A DNA stretch of 55,382 nucleotides from Eubacteriales bacterium. Lineage in GTDB: Bacteria > Bacillota > Clostridia > Lachnospirales > Lachnospiraceae. The stretch's first letter is position 1. Each line of letters starts with the position of its first letter. Shown one piece after another: positions 8,035 through 16,001 of the stretch. A program made the translations under genes and the position numbers. The stretch spans positions 1 to 55,382 of the forward strand of contig JAUNFZ010000010.1 of NCBI GenBank assembly GCA_030524785.1, read 5' to 3'. The notes under the pieces are model-generated. The model made no database searches, had not been told where the DNA came from, and was given only the letters and a program-made list of their open reading frames with translations.

Positions 8035-8820
8035 ATGATTCTGGCAATTGATATAGGAAACACAAATATTGTGATCGGCGGAATTGATGGGGAGCGGACG
8101 TATTTTATCGAACGTGTTACAACGGTCCGGACAGGCACAGAACTGGAATATGCTATTGATATTAAGAATGTACTGGATATTTACGGGATTGCGCCTGACG
8201 AAATCGAGGGCGGCATTGTCTGTTCTGTAGTGCCGCAGATTACGAATGTCCTTAAGACGGCCGCTCAGAAAATTCTGCGCAAGAGCGTTATGGTAGTAAA
8301 GCCCGGCATGGAAACGGGCCTGAATATCCTGATGGATTTTCCCAAACAGCTTGGAAGCGATCTGGTTGCCGACGCAGTTGCCGGGATCACCCACTATCCG
8401 GTGCCGCAGATTATTTTTGATCTGGGGACGGCCACTACAGTGTGTGTAATCGACGAAAAGAAAAATTACATCGGCGGAATGATCTATCCGGGCCTTCAGG
8501 TATCTCTGGATGCCCTGACGGCTCATGCTTCTCAGCTGCAGGGCGTGGGCCTTGAAAGCCCGGGAAAGGTGATTGGGAAAAACACCATTGACTGCATGAA
8601 AAGCGGTATTTTAAACAGCAATGCTGCCGCTATGGACGGAATTATCGGACGTATCGAAAAGGAGCTGGGACAGAAAACAACTGTTTTGGCAACTGGCGGT
8701 CTGGCGGACAAGGTAGCCCCTCTGTGCGAGCGGGAAGTGATTCTGGACAGGGATCTGCTCTTGAAGGGAATGTTGGAAATTTACAGAAGAAATACAAAAG
8801 AGATAAGTGATGTGACATGA
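8035..8820 (+). CDS. coaX: Type III pantothenate kinase
   Basis: This 261-residue cytosolic enzyme phosphorylates pantothenate, the first step of coenzyme A synthesis. Phosphate motif DIGNTNIVIGG is at the N-terminus. GSDLVADAVAG and FDLGTATTVCVI (near 103-145) are hallmark ASKHA-fold motifs of CoaX. CGGAGG lies before ATG 8035. It follows the presumed pantothenate importer, so uptake, phosphorylation and the coaBC steps are encoded together. The stop overlaps the start of the MATE transporter (ATGA). Confidence 0.95.
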   Translation: MILAIDIGNTNIVIGGIDGERTYFIERVTTVRTGTELEYAIDIKNVLDIYGIAPDEIEGGIVCSVVPQITNVLKTAAQKILRKSVMVVKPGMETGLNILMDFPKQLGSDLVADAVAGITHYPVPQIIFDLGTATTVCVIDEKKNYIGGMIYPGLQVSLDALTAHASQLQGVGLESPGKVIGKNTIDCMKSGILNSNAAAMDGIIGRIEKELGQKTTVLATGGLADKVAPLCEREVILDRDLLLKGMLEIYRRNTKEISDVT

Positions 8821-10190
8821 AAAAAAGGACAGAGCACAGAGGAAAAGCGGGACGTACCAACCAGATAGATATGCTGCAGGGGCCACTGATGGGGAAGATA
8901 TTAATGTTTGCGCTTCCCCTGGCGGCCAGCAGCATTTTGCAGCAGCTCTTTAATTCGGCAGATGTGGCGGTAGTAGGGCGGTTTGCAGGAAGCCAGGCAC
9001 TGGCGGCGGTGGGCGGAAACAGTTCAGTGATCAGCCTTCTGATCAATCTGTTTGTCGGGCTTTCCGTAGGCGCAAACGTGGTGATAGCAAATTACATAGG
9101 GCAAAGAAAAACGAAAGAGGCGGGCGAGGCAGTTCACACTGTAATGGCAACGGCTCTTTTCAGCGGTGTTTTTCTTCTGATACTTGGCTCTCTGGCGGCG
9201 AAACCAATTCTTCAGCTTATGAATACTCCTTCTGACGTAATAGAACTTGCGTCGCTGTATCTGCGCATCTATTTTCTTGGTATGCCTTTTCTGATGGTTT
9301 ACAACTTTGGAGCAGCAGTGTTAAGAAGCGTGGGAGATACGAGAAGACCTCTGTACTGCCTGATTCTTTCAGGGATAGTGAATGTATGCCTGAATCTTTT
9401 CTTTGTGGTTGTCTGCGGCATGAGCGTAGACGGCGTCGGTATCGCTACGGTGATTTCAAACGGCATCAGCGCTGGCCTGGTCTTTTATTTTCTGCTGAAC
9501 GAAGACGATCCCATACGCCTTGAAATCAGAAAAATACGGATCAAAAAAGTTCACCTTTTCAGGATGATAAAGATCGGAGTTCCGGCGGGGCTGCAGAGTA
9601 CGGTGTTTTCGCTGTCAAATGTGTGTATTCAGACAGCCATCAACAGTTTTGGCTCAAGTGCGGTAGCCGGTTCGGCCGCCGCCGTCAATTTTGAATATTT
9701 TACCTATTATGTAGTAAACTCGTTCAGCCAGGCTGCTGTGACATTCACCAGCCAGAATATTGGGGCAAAACAGTATGAACGCTGTAAAAAGGTGTTTCGG
9801 CTGTGCCTGGGAATGGGCATAGTCATCTCAGGTGCTATGTGTACCACATTCGTACTCCTGAGAGAGATCGCGGTCCGCTTTTATACGGTAGATGCGGCCG
9901 CCATAGAATATGCAGTCATGCGCGTTCGCCTGGTAGAGAGCCTGGCATTTCTGCCGGCAACGTATGAGGTGGCGGGAGCAGCTTTGCGTGGAATGGGACA
10001 TTCTATGCTGCCGGCTGTTCTGACGGTGATCGGTTCCTGCGGCTTTCGGATTATGTGGATTTATACCGTGTTTAGAGTAAAAGGAACATTTGAAAGCCTG
10101 ATGATTGTATATCCGGTGACCTGGATACTGACAGGAACCATGGTGGTAACGGCGTATCTTCTGATTCGAAGACGAATGATGAGCAATTGA
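8817..10190 (+). CDS. MATE family efflux transporter
   Basis: This 457-residue membrane protein has about twelve helices. MLQGPLMGKILMFALPLAASSILQQLFNSADVAVVGRFAGSQALAAVG is the typical MATE N-terminus, with the family's internal symmetry visible around residue 240. MATE proteins export cationic drugs or metabolites using sodium or proton gradients. The start overlaps the coaX stop by 4 bases. A link with coenzyme A metabolism is not implied by the sequence. A terminator follows. Confidence 0.93.
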   Translation: MKKRTEHRGKAGRTNQIDMLQGPLMGKILMFALPLAASSILQQLFNSADVAVVGRFAGSQALAAVGGNSSVISLLINLFVGLSVGANVVIANYIGQRKTKEAGEAVHTVMATALFSGVFLLILGSLAAKPILQLMNTPSDVIELASLYLRIYFLGMPFLMVYNFGAAVLRSVGDTRRPLYCLILSGIVNVCLNLFFVVVCGMSVDGVGIATVISNGISAGLVFYFLLNEDDPIRLEIRKIRIKKVHLFRMIKIGVPAGLQSTVFSLSNVCIQTAINSFGSSAVAGSAAAVNFEYFTYYVVNSFSQAAVTFTSQNIGAKQYERCKKVFRLCLGMGIVISGAMCTTFVLLREIAVRFYTVDAAAIEYAVMRVRLVESLAFLPATYEVAGAALRGMGHSMLPAVLTVIGSCGFRIMWIYTVFRVKGTFESLMIVYPVTWILTGTMVVTAYLLIRRRMMSN

Positions 10191-10209
10191 TAAAAAATGC
10201 ATAGATACA

Positions 10210-10250
10210 GGCTGCAGGGAGCAAATGGAGGCGCCCGGCAGTCTTTTTTT
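10210..10250 (+). terminator. Terminator after the MATE gene
   Basis: GGCTGC (10210-10215) pairs with GCAGTC (10238-10243) around a 22-base loop and is followed by seven T. Confidence 0.65.
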
Positions 10251-10285
10251 ATGGCCTTAGGACGTTTGCTTTATCAAATTTGGGA

Positions 10286-10336
10286 TTGCGTAAATAGAAA
10301 AATTAGGTTATACTAACCATGTTAGATACCACTAAC
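10286..10336 (+). promoter_or_regulatory. Promoter with DtxR/IdeR-like operator of the metal ATPase operon
   Basis: TTGCGT (10286-10291) and TATACT (10309-10314) are 17 bases apart. TTAGGTTATACTAACC (10303-10318) overlaps the -10 box and contains the palindrome GGTTATACTAACC. It matches the left half of the known DtxR/IdeR box (TTAGGTTAGSCTAACCTAA) closely. A second inverted pair, GTTAG...CTAAC (10321-10336), follows at once. Repression by a metal-bound DtxR-type regulator is inferred; no such regulator gene is in this window. Confidence 0.6.
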
Positions 10337-10391
10337 CAGACAACCTTTTTATCAGTCTGGACTGCAGGGCTGTATCGCGGGAGGTGATTTT

Positions 10392-10472
10392 ATGAAGCAG
10401 CACAGGTTTTGGGCATGGGCGATGGCAGTATGTCTGGTAATGTTGTTTTATACTGGGAAAAAACACAAATAA
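10392..10472 (+). CDS. 26-residue membrane peptide at the head of the metal ATPase operon
   Basis: ATG 10392 follows a clear GGGAGGTG ribosome binding site and opens a 26-codon frame ending in TAA at 10472. The product has a basic start (MKQHR), one hydrophobic segment with two tryptophans (WAWAMAVCLVMLFY) and a lysine-rich tail (TGKKHK), so it should be a single-span membrane peptide. It lies between the DtxR-like promoter and the DUF6110 gene and is probably co-transcribed with them. It could be a small partner of the ATPase. No family is recognised. Confidence 0.6.
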   Translation: MKQHRFWAWAMAVCLVMLFYTGKKHK

Positions 10473-10498
10473 AAAGAACTGGAAGGAAGTAGGTTAAA

Positions 10499-10774
10499 AT
10501 GAACAAAAATTTAAAAGGTCTTGGATTATTTGCCGGAGGAATTTTATTTGGAACAGCGGGGATAAAGCTGCTTTCCGGCCGCGATGCGAAAAAGTGTTAT
10601 ACAAATTGTACCGCAGCAGCGCTTCGTATAAAGGACTGCGTGATGAAGACGGCGGAAACCGTACAGGAGAATGCAGAAGATATTCTGGCGGAGGCAAAGC
10701 ACATCAATGAAATGCGTGCGGCAGAGGAAGATGCGGCATGCGGCTGCGAAGACGGCGGAAAAGAGGAAGAATAG
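10499..10774 (+). CDS. DUF6110 family small membrane-anchored protein
   Basis: This 91-residue protein has an N-terminal hydrophobic, glycine-rich segment (LKGLGLFAGGILFGTAGIKLL), a central region with two cysteines (KKCYTNCTAAALRIKDCVMK), an amphipathic helix, and an acidic tail with a CGC motif. I recognise it as DUF6110-like, a family that occurs beside P1B-type ATPases in clostridia; its function is unknown. The stop abuts the GTG of the ATPase. The cysteines could bind metal for delivery to or from the pump, but this is inference. Confidence 0.75.
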   Translation: MNKNLKGLGLFAGGILFGTAGIKLLSGRDAKKCYTNCTAAALRIKDCVMKTAETVQENAEDILAEAKHINEMRAAEEDAACGCEDGGKEEE

Positions 10775-12865
10775 GTGAAATTTGCAATCAAGCATGAAAT
10801 TCCGGGCAGGCTCCGTATCCATCTGGAGCAGGCCCGATTATCCGTCCGGGAGGCGGATACGCTGCTGTATTATCTGAATACGCTACAGTATGTCACGAAA
10901 GCAAAAGTTTATGAACGGACGGCGGACGCCAGCATCTGTTTTGAGTCTGACAGAGAAACTATGCTGCAGGCCCTGAGAAAATTTCAGTATACGTCTGTGG
11001 AAGTACCGGAACAGATTCTTACAAATTCTGGTCGGGAGCTTAATAATGTATATCAGGAAAAACTGGTGGGACAGGCAGTATGGCGCTGCGCCAGCAAGCT
11101 GTTTCTGCCATTTCCGGTTCGCGCGGTATGGACTGCGGTAAAATCCGTAAAATATATTGGCGCCGGTCTGAAAAGTCTGGCAAAGCGGAAAATGGAAGTT
11201 TCTGTGTTGGATGCCGCTGCAATCGGCGTTTCCATGCTGCGGGGGGATATTGAGACGGCCGGTTCTATTATTTTCCTGCTTGGAATTGGTGAAACGCTGG
11301 AGGAATGGACTCACAAAAAGTCAGTGGGAGATCTGGCGCGCAGTATGGCTTTAAACATACATAAGGTATGGGTAAAAACAGAGGGACAGGAAGTTCTGGT
11401 GGATGCCTCTGCGGTAAAAAAGGATGATTTTGTTGTTGTATATATGGGAAATGTTGTTCCCTTTGACGGAATTGTAGCTGCTGGGGAAGGGATGGTGAAT
11501 CAATCCTCTCTTACAGGAGAACCGCTTCCTGTACACAGAAAAGAGCATGAATATGTGTATGCCGGAAGCGTATTAGAGGAGGGCGAGATCACAATTCAGG
11601 TGAAGAATGTTTCCGGTGCATCCCGTTATGAGAAGATTGTCACGATGATTGAGGAATCAGAAAAACTGAAGTCTTCGGTAGAGGGAAAAGCGGGCCGTCT
11701 TGCCGACAGATTAGTTCCGGTTACGCTGACAGGGACAGCAGCGGTTTGGCTGCTTACCAGAAATGTGACGAAAGCTTTGGCGGTTTTAATGGTAGATTTT
11801 TCCTGCGCACTGAAGCTTGCAATCCCAATTTCCGTATTATCTGCGATCCGGGAGGCCGGCAGTTATCATATTACAGTGAAAGGCGGCAAATATCTGGAGG
11901 CAATGGCAGGAGCCGAAACAATTGTTTTTGACAAAACAGGAACGCTGACAAAAGCAAAGCCCGTGGTAAAAGCGGTAGTTCCCTTCTGCAGTATGAGCGG
12001 AGATGAACTTTTGCGTACAGCGGCATGCCTGGAGGAACATTTTCCTCATTCTATGGCAAAAGCTGTGGTGCAGGCAGCAAAGCAGAAAAAACTGGATCAT
12101 GAGGAAATGCATTCCAGAGTGGATTATATTGTAGCCCATGGTATTTCCTCAATGGTAAGCGGGAAAAAAGTGATTATCGGAAGTTATCATTTTGTATTTG
12201 ATGACGAGGGGAGTGTGATTCCAGAAGAATATCGGCTGCAGTTTGAGGCTTTGCCGGAGGAATATTCTCATCTGTATATGGCAGTAGATGGTAAATTAGC
12301 AGCTGTGATATGCATTGAGGATCCCTTGCGTCCAGAGGGCGCCGATGTGGTAAAAGAACTGAGAAAAGCCGGATTAAAAAAGATTGTTATGATGACGGGC
12401 GACAGCGAACGCACCGCGGCGGCTATTGCCCTAAAGGTAGGAGTAGACGAATACTATTCAGAAGTATTGCCCGAGGATAAGGCCAAATATGTGGAATGTG
12501 AGAAGCATGCAGGGCATAAGGTTCTGATGGTGGGAGATGGTGTCAATGATTCACCGGCATTATCTGCAGCTGATGTCGGCATTGCTGTCAGCGATGGGGC
12601 AGAACTGGCGAGAGAGATTGCGGATATTACGATCGCAGCAGATGAGTTGTATGAAATTGTGCGCCTGAAATATTTAAGTCAGGAACTGATGAAACGGATA
12701 CACAGGAATTATTTTAAAATAGTAGGATTTAACACAGCGCTGATTCTTTGCGGTGTGGGAGGCCTCCTTACTCCTGCTGCGTCAGCGATGCTGCACAATC
12801 TTTCCACTCTGATGATCAGTCTGCAAAGCATGACAAATTTACTGCCGGAAGATAAAACTGCTTGA
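10775..12865 (+). CDS. Heavy-metal P-type ATPase (P1B-like) with N-terminal HMA2-like domain
   Basis: This 696-residue membrane pump has an N-terminal domain (about 1-75) with the HMA2-like fold signature KHEIPGRLRIHL but no CxxC metal site. The core motifs are TGEP (247-250), DKTGT with the phosphorylated Asp386, the P1B-type HP motif in LEEHFPHSMAKAV, and GDGVND near 590. The membrane metal motif before the DKTGT domain reads DFSCALKLAIP, so SCA (343-345) stands where CPC or SPC is usual, and the metal is uncertain. The GTG start directly follows the DUF6110 stop. The DtxR-like operator upstream and the flavodoxin downstream suggest an iron-linked role. Confidence 0.9.
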   Translation: MKFAIKHEIPGRLRIHLEQARLSVREADTLLYYLNTLQYVTKAKVYERTADASICFESDRETMLQALRKFQYTSVEVPEQILTNSGRELNNVYQEKLVGQAVWRCASKLFLPFPVRAVWTAVKSVKYIGAGLKSLAKRKMEVSVLDAAAIGVSMLRGDIETAGSIIFLLGIGETLEEWTHKKSVGDLARSMALNIHKVWVKTEGQEVLVDASAVKKDDFVVVYMGNVVPFDGIVAAGEGMVNQSSLTGEPLPVHRKEHEYVYAGSVLEEGEITIQVKNVSGASRYEKIVTMIEESEKLKSSVEGKAGRLADRLVPVTLTGTAAVWLLTRNVTKALAVLMVDFSCALKLAIPISVLSAIREAGSYHITVKGGKYLEAMAGAETIVFDKTGTLTKAKPVVKAVVPFCSMSGDELLRTAACLEEHFPHSMAKAVVQAAKQKKLDHEEMHSRVDYIVAHGISSMVSGKKVIIGSYHFVFDDEGSVIPEEYRLQFEALPEEYSHLYMAVDGKLAAVICIEDPLRPEGADVVKELRKAGLKKIVMMTGDSERTAAAIALKVGVDEYYSEVLPEDKAKYVECEKHAGHKVLMVGDGVNDSPALSAADVGIAVSDGAELAREIADITIAADELYEIVRLKYLSQELMKRIHRNYFKIVGFNTALILCGVGGLLTPAASAMLHNLSTLMISLQSMTNLLPEDKTA

Positions 12866-12915
12866 CAGAGAAAAGGAAATAGGTTATATTTAGTTAGTCA
12901 AAACTAACTAAATAT
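12862..12915 (+). promoter_or_regulatory. Flavodoxin promoter with long palindromic operator
   Basis: TTGACA (12862-12867) and TATATT (12885-12890) are exactly 17 bases apart. A perfect inverted repeat with 13-bp arms (12886-12898 and 12903-12915, core TTAGTTAGT / ACTAACTAA) and a 4-base centre overlaps the -10 box and start site. The TTAG...CTAA core is shared with the operator at 10303-10336. A repressor bound here would block transcription, as expected for iron-repressed flavodoxin. Confidence 0.7.
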
Positions 12916-12933
12916 AAGGAGGAAAGTTATAGC

Positions 12934-13356
12934 ATGAGCAAGATAGCAGTAGTATATTGGAGCAGTACAGGAAACACGGAGATGATGGCGAAAGCAGTTG
13001 CGGAAGGTGCAAAGAATGTGGGCTGTGAGGTAGATTTGATGGAGACATCCGGCTTTTTGGCAGAAAAGGCAGACGAATATGATGCGATTGCTTTTGGCTG
13101 CCCGGCGATGGGAGCGGAAGTTTTGGAGGAGGATGAATTTGATCCGATGTTCACCGCGTGTGAAGACAAGCTTTCCGGGAAAAAGATCGCTCTCTTTGGT
13201 TCCTACGGATGGGGCGACGGCGAATGGATGCGTGACTGGGAGGAACGGTGCAAAAAGGATGGCGCTGTGATGGCTCATGAGCCTGTCATCTGCCAGGAAA
13301 CTCCGGAAGATGCGGCTTTGGAAGCGTGCCGAAAGCTGGGAGAAGCCCTCGCTTGA
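12934..13356 (+). CDS. Flavodoxin
   Basis: This 140-residue cytosolic FMN electron carrier has the phosphate-binding loop WSSTGNTEMMA at residues 9-19 and the aromatic/acidic loops GCPAMGAE and GSYGWGDGEWM that surround the flavin. Length is that of a short-chain flavodoxin. AAGGAGG (12916-12922) precedes ATG 12934. Flavodoxins replace ferredoxin when iron is short, in line with the palindromic operator over its promoter. Its own strong promoter separates it from the ATPase gene. Confidence 0.95.
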   Translation: MSKIAVVYWSSTGNTEMMAKAVAEGAKNVGCEVDLMETSGFLAEKADEYDAIAFGCPAMGAEVLEEDEFDPMFTACEDKLSGKKIALFGSYGWGDGEWMRDWEERCKKDGAVMAHEPVICQETPEDAALEACRKLGEALA

Positions 13357-13445
13357 GAATTGGCTTTTGCATAGCAGAAACGTACAGCAGATGAATCAAG
13401 CAGCATAGCAAAGAAGTGCGGAGAGGGCACCGTACATAAACGCTG

Positions 13446-13475
13446 TTGACATCGCTGTACGGCCAGTCATATAAT
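13446..13475 (+). promoter_or_regulatory. Probable promoter of the LysR-type regulator
   Basis: TTGACA (13446-13451) and TATAAT (13470-13475) are 18 bases apart, with a 125-base leader to ATG 13600. The word GCTGTACGGC occurs at 13454-13463 and again at 13491-13500, with an inverted CCGTAC near 13430. These could be sites for autoregulation by the LysR protein. Confidence 0.6.
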
Positions 13476-13599
13476 AAAGCTGAAAAAGTTGCTGTACGGC
13501 AAAATTCCAAAAGAGGCACAAAAAGTTAGCTAAATGGCACAATTGTGCAGAATGGCAATATATAAAAACTACAGATTTAAGATTTCCGGAGCATAAAAA

Positions 13600-14517
13600 A
13601 TGACACTGACACAGCTGCATTATATGATAGTAATCTCGGAAACACAGTCTTTTAACAAGGCGGCGGAACAATTATACGTATCTCAGCCCTCCCTGACCAG
13701 CGCGGTGAAAGAGCTGGAAAGGGAGCTGGGAATCACCCTGTTTTTAAGAAGCGGCCGGGGTGTTACGCTGACAAATGACGGAAGGGAATTTCTGCTTTAT
13801 GCCAGGCAGATTTACGGTCAGTATGAAAGCGTTTTGGAAAGATATGGAAAAGGCGGAACTTACAAAAAGAAATTCGGAGTTTCCATGCAGCATTATTCCT
13901 TTGCTGTGAAAGCCTTTGTGGATATGGCAAAAGAGTTTGACATGTCCAAGTATGAATTTGCTGTCCGGGAAACAAAGACAGTAGACGTAATCTGCGATGT
14001 CAGCACGATGAAAAGTGAGATCGGGGTGCTGTATCTCTGCGACTTTAACAGGAAATCCATAGAAAAGCTTTTAAGATCTGCCGGCCTTGAATTTCATCAT
14101 CTGATTGACTGCCAGGCATACGTTTATCTCTGGAAAAATCATCCGCTGGCAGGAGAGGAGTCCATAAGTTTTGAGCAGTTGAAAGATTATCCCTGCCTGT
14201 CCTTTGAGCAGGGCGACAACAGTTCTTTTTATTTTGCGGAAGAAATTTTGTCTTTTAATGAGTATTCACAGGTAATCAGGGCAAACGACCGTGCTACTAT
14301 GCTGAATCTCATGGTGGGGCTGAATGGGTATACCCTCTGCTCGGGAATTATATGCGAAGAATTGAACGGCAGTGATTATCTTACGGTTCCGTTTCGGGAT
14401 GACGAACAGAATCCGAACAGCACGATGGAAATCGGATATATTGTCAGAAAGAATACGATTTTGAGTAAGATGGGAGAACTTTATGTGAAGAAACTGAAAG
14501 ATTGTCTGCATGTCTGA
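13600..14517 (+). CDS. LysR family transcriptional regulator
   Basis: This 305-residue DNA-binding regulator has an N-terminal winged helix-turn-helix (about 1-60: SETQSFNKAAEQLYVSQPSLTSAVKELERELG), followed by a periplasmic-binding-protein-like effector domain. It lies directly upstream of an O-acetylhomoserine sulfhydrylase gene on the same strand but has its own terminator. A role in sulfur amino acid control is plausible from position only. The ribosome binding site is weak (CCGGAG), which suits a low-level regulator. Confidence 0.9.
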   Translation: MTLTQLHYMIVISETQSFNKAAEQLYVSQPSLTSAVKELERELGITLFLRSGRGVTLTNDGREFLLYARQIYGQYESVLERYGKGGTYKKKFGVSMQHYSFAVKAFVDMAKEFDMSKYEFAVRETKTVDVICDVSTMKSEIGVLYLCDFNRKSIEKLLRSAGLEFHHLIDCQAYVYLWKNHPLAGEESISFEQLKDYPCLSFEQGDNSSFYFAEEILSFNEYSQVIRANDRATMLNLMVGLNGYTLCSGIICEELNGSDYLTVPFRDDEQNPNSTMEIGYIVRKNTILSKMGELYVKKLKDCLHV

Positions 14518-14573
14518 GCGCAGAAGGATGCGGACGAAACCGGAAAATGGCTCCTGTATATGATAAATATTCT

Positions 14574-14613
14574 GTTCGGTTATAAATTGAATTTATAGCC
14601 GGACATTCTTTTT
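14574..14613 (+). terminator. Terminator after the LysR gene
   Basis: A 14-bp stem (14574-14587 with 14591-14604, including G-U pairs) has a three-base loop and ends in ATTCTTTTT. Confidence 0.85.
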
Positions 14614-14619
14614 ATATAT

Positions 14620-14648
14620 TAGACACAGTAAACCTATCGTGATAGTAT
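14620..14648 (+). promoter_or_regulatory. Promoter and candidate operator of the sulfhydrylase gene
   Basis: TAGACA (14620-14625) and TAGTAT (14643-14648) are 17 bases apart. The palindrome CTATCGTGATAG (14634-14645) fills the spacer and touches the -10 box, the position expected for a repressor site. The regulator is unknown. No S-box or T-box leader is visible in the short 5' region. Confidence 0.55.
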
Positions 14649-14696
14649 GAATATACAAACAGACAGAACAGAAAATTATATCGGGAGGAAGAAAAC

Positions 14697-16001
14697 ATGG
14701 CTGACATCAGAGATTCTAAAAACTGGGGATTTGAAACAAAACAATTACATATTGGACAGGAAAAGGCAGATCCGGTGACGGACGCAAGGGCAGTTCCAAT
14801 TTATGCGACAACTTCTTATGTATTTCACGATTCACAGCATGCGGCTGACCGTTTTGGTCTTCGGGACGCGGGTAATATTTATGGAAGACTGACAAATCCG
14901 ACGCAGGATATTTTTGAGCAGCGGATTGCCGCTCTGGAGGGAGGAACGGCAGCGTTGGCAGTGTCCTCCGGCGCAGCCGCCATCGCTTATGTATTTCAGG
15001 CGCTGGCAAAGTCGGGGGAACATATTGTGGCTTCCAAAACAATTTACGGAGGAACTTACAATTTGCTGGAGCATACGCTTCCTCTGACGAACAATATTAC
15101 GACAACCTTTGTGGATCCGGAGGAAGAAGGCGCCTTTGAGGCGGCAATCACAGAAAATACAAAGGCAATTTTTGTGGAAACGCTGGGAAACCCAAATTCG
15201 AATCTGGCGGATTTGGAAGAACTGTCAAAGATTGCCCGCAGACATCATATTCCGCTGGTGGTGGACTCAACCTTTGCCACGCCGTATCTGATTCGGCCGA
15301 TTGAATATGGTGCTGATATTGTGGTTCATTCTGCTACAAAATTTATTGGAGGACACGGCACAGCCATCGGAGGTGTAATTATAGACAGCGGGAATTTTGA
15401 CTGGAAGGCGTCCGGCAGATATCCCTGGATTTCCGAGGCAAATCCAAGCTATCATGGCGTCTCTTTCGCCGAAGCAGCCGGTCCGGCAGCGTTTGTCACC
15501 TACATCCGTGCCGTCCTCCTGCGGGACACCGGAGCTACGCTTTCTCCGTTCCATGCATTTATATTCCTGCAGGGACTGGAAACCCTGTCGCTGCGCGTGG
15601 AACGTCATGTGAGCAATGCGTTAAGGATTGTAAAATATCTGGACAGCCATCCTCAGGTGGAGGCGGTGCATCACCCGTCTCTGGCAGGCGAGCCGACCCA
15701 CGAACTGTACAAAAAATATCTGCCCCAGGGCGGCGGCTCTATCTTTACTTTTGAAATTAAGGGAGATGCAGCAACTGCTCAGGCGTTTATCGATCATCTG
15801 GCAATTTTTTCACTGCTGGCAAATGTGGCGGATGTGAAATCCCTTGTGATACATCCGGCAACCACCACCCACAGCCAGTGCACGGAAGAAGAACTTCTGG
15901 AGCAGGGCATTAAGCCGAATACAATCCGGCTCTCTATTGGAATTGAAAAGGCGGAGGATCTGATTGCGGCGCTTGATGCGGCCTTTAATGCGATAAAATA
16001 A
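14697..16001 (+). CDS. metY: O-acetylhomoserine sulfhydrylase (PLP enzyme)
   Basis: This 434-residue enzyme of the Cys/Met metabolism PLP family makes homocysteine from O-acetylhomoserine and sulfide (methionine synthesis). The PLP lysine lies in [10 protein letters not shown], at residue 215. Also seen are [24 protein letters not shown] near residues 60-83 and SSGAAAI near 97. The [15 protein letters not shown] opening and the length are typical of MetY rather than of cystathionine enzymes (about 380 residues). GGGAGG precedes ATG 14697. Its 3' end overlaps the convergent minus-strand gene by 17 bases. Confidence 0.93.
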   Translation: MADIRDSKNWGFETKQLHIGQEKADPVTDARAVPIYATTSYVFHDSQHAADRFGLRDAGNIYGRLTNPTQDIFEQRIAALEGGTAALAVSSGAAAIAYVFQALAKSGEHIVASKTIYGGTYNLLEHTLPLTNNITTTFVDPEEEGAFEAAITENTKAIFVETLGNPNSNLADLEELSKIARRHHIPLVVDSTFATPYLIRPIEYGADIVVHSATKFIGGHGTAIGGVIIDSGNFDWKASGRYPWISEANPSYHGVSFAEAAGPAAFVTYIRAVLLRDTGATLSPFHAFIFLQGLETLSLRVERHVSNALRIVKYLDSHPQVEAVHHPSLAGEPTHELYKKYLPQGGGSIFTFEIKGDAATAQAFIDHLAIFSLLANVADVKSLVIHPATTTHSQCTEEELLEQGIKPNTIRLSIGIEKAEDLIAALDAAFNAIK

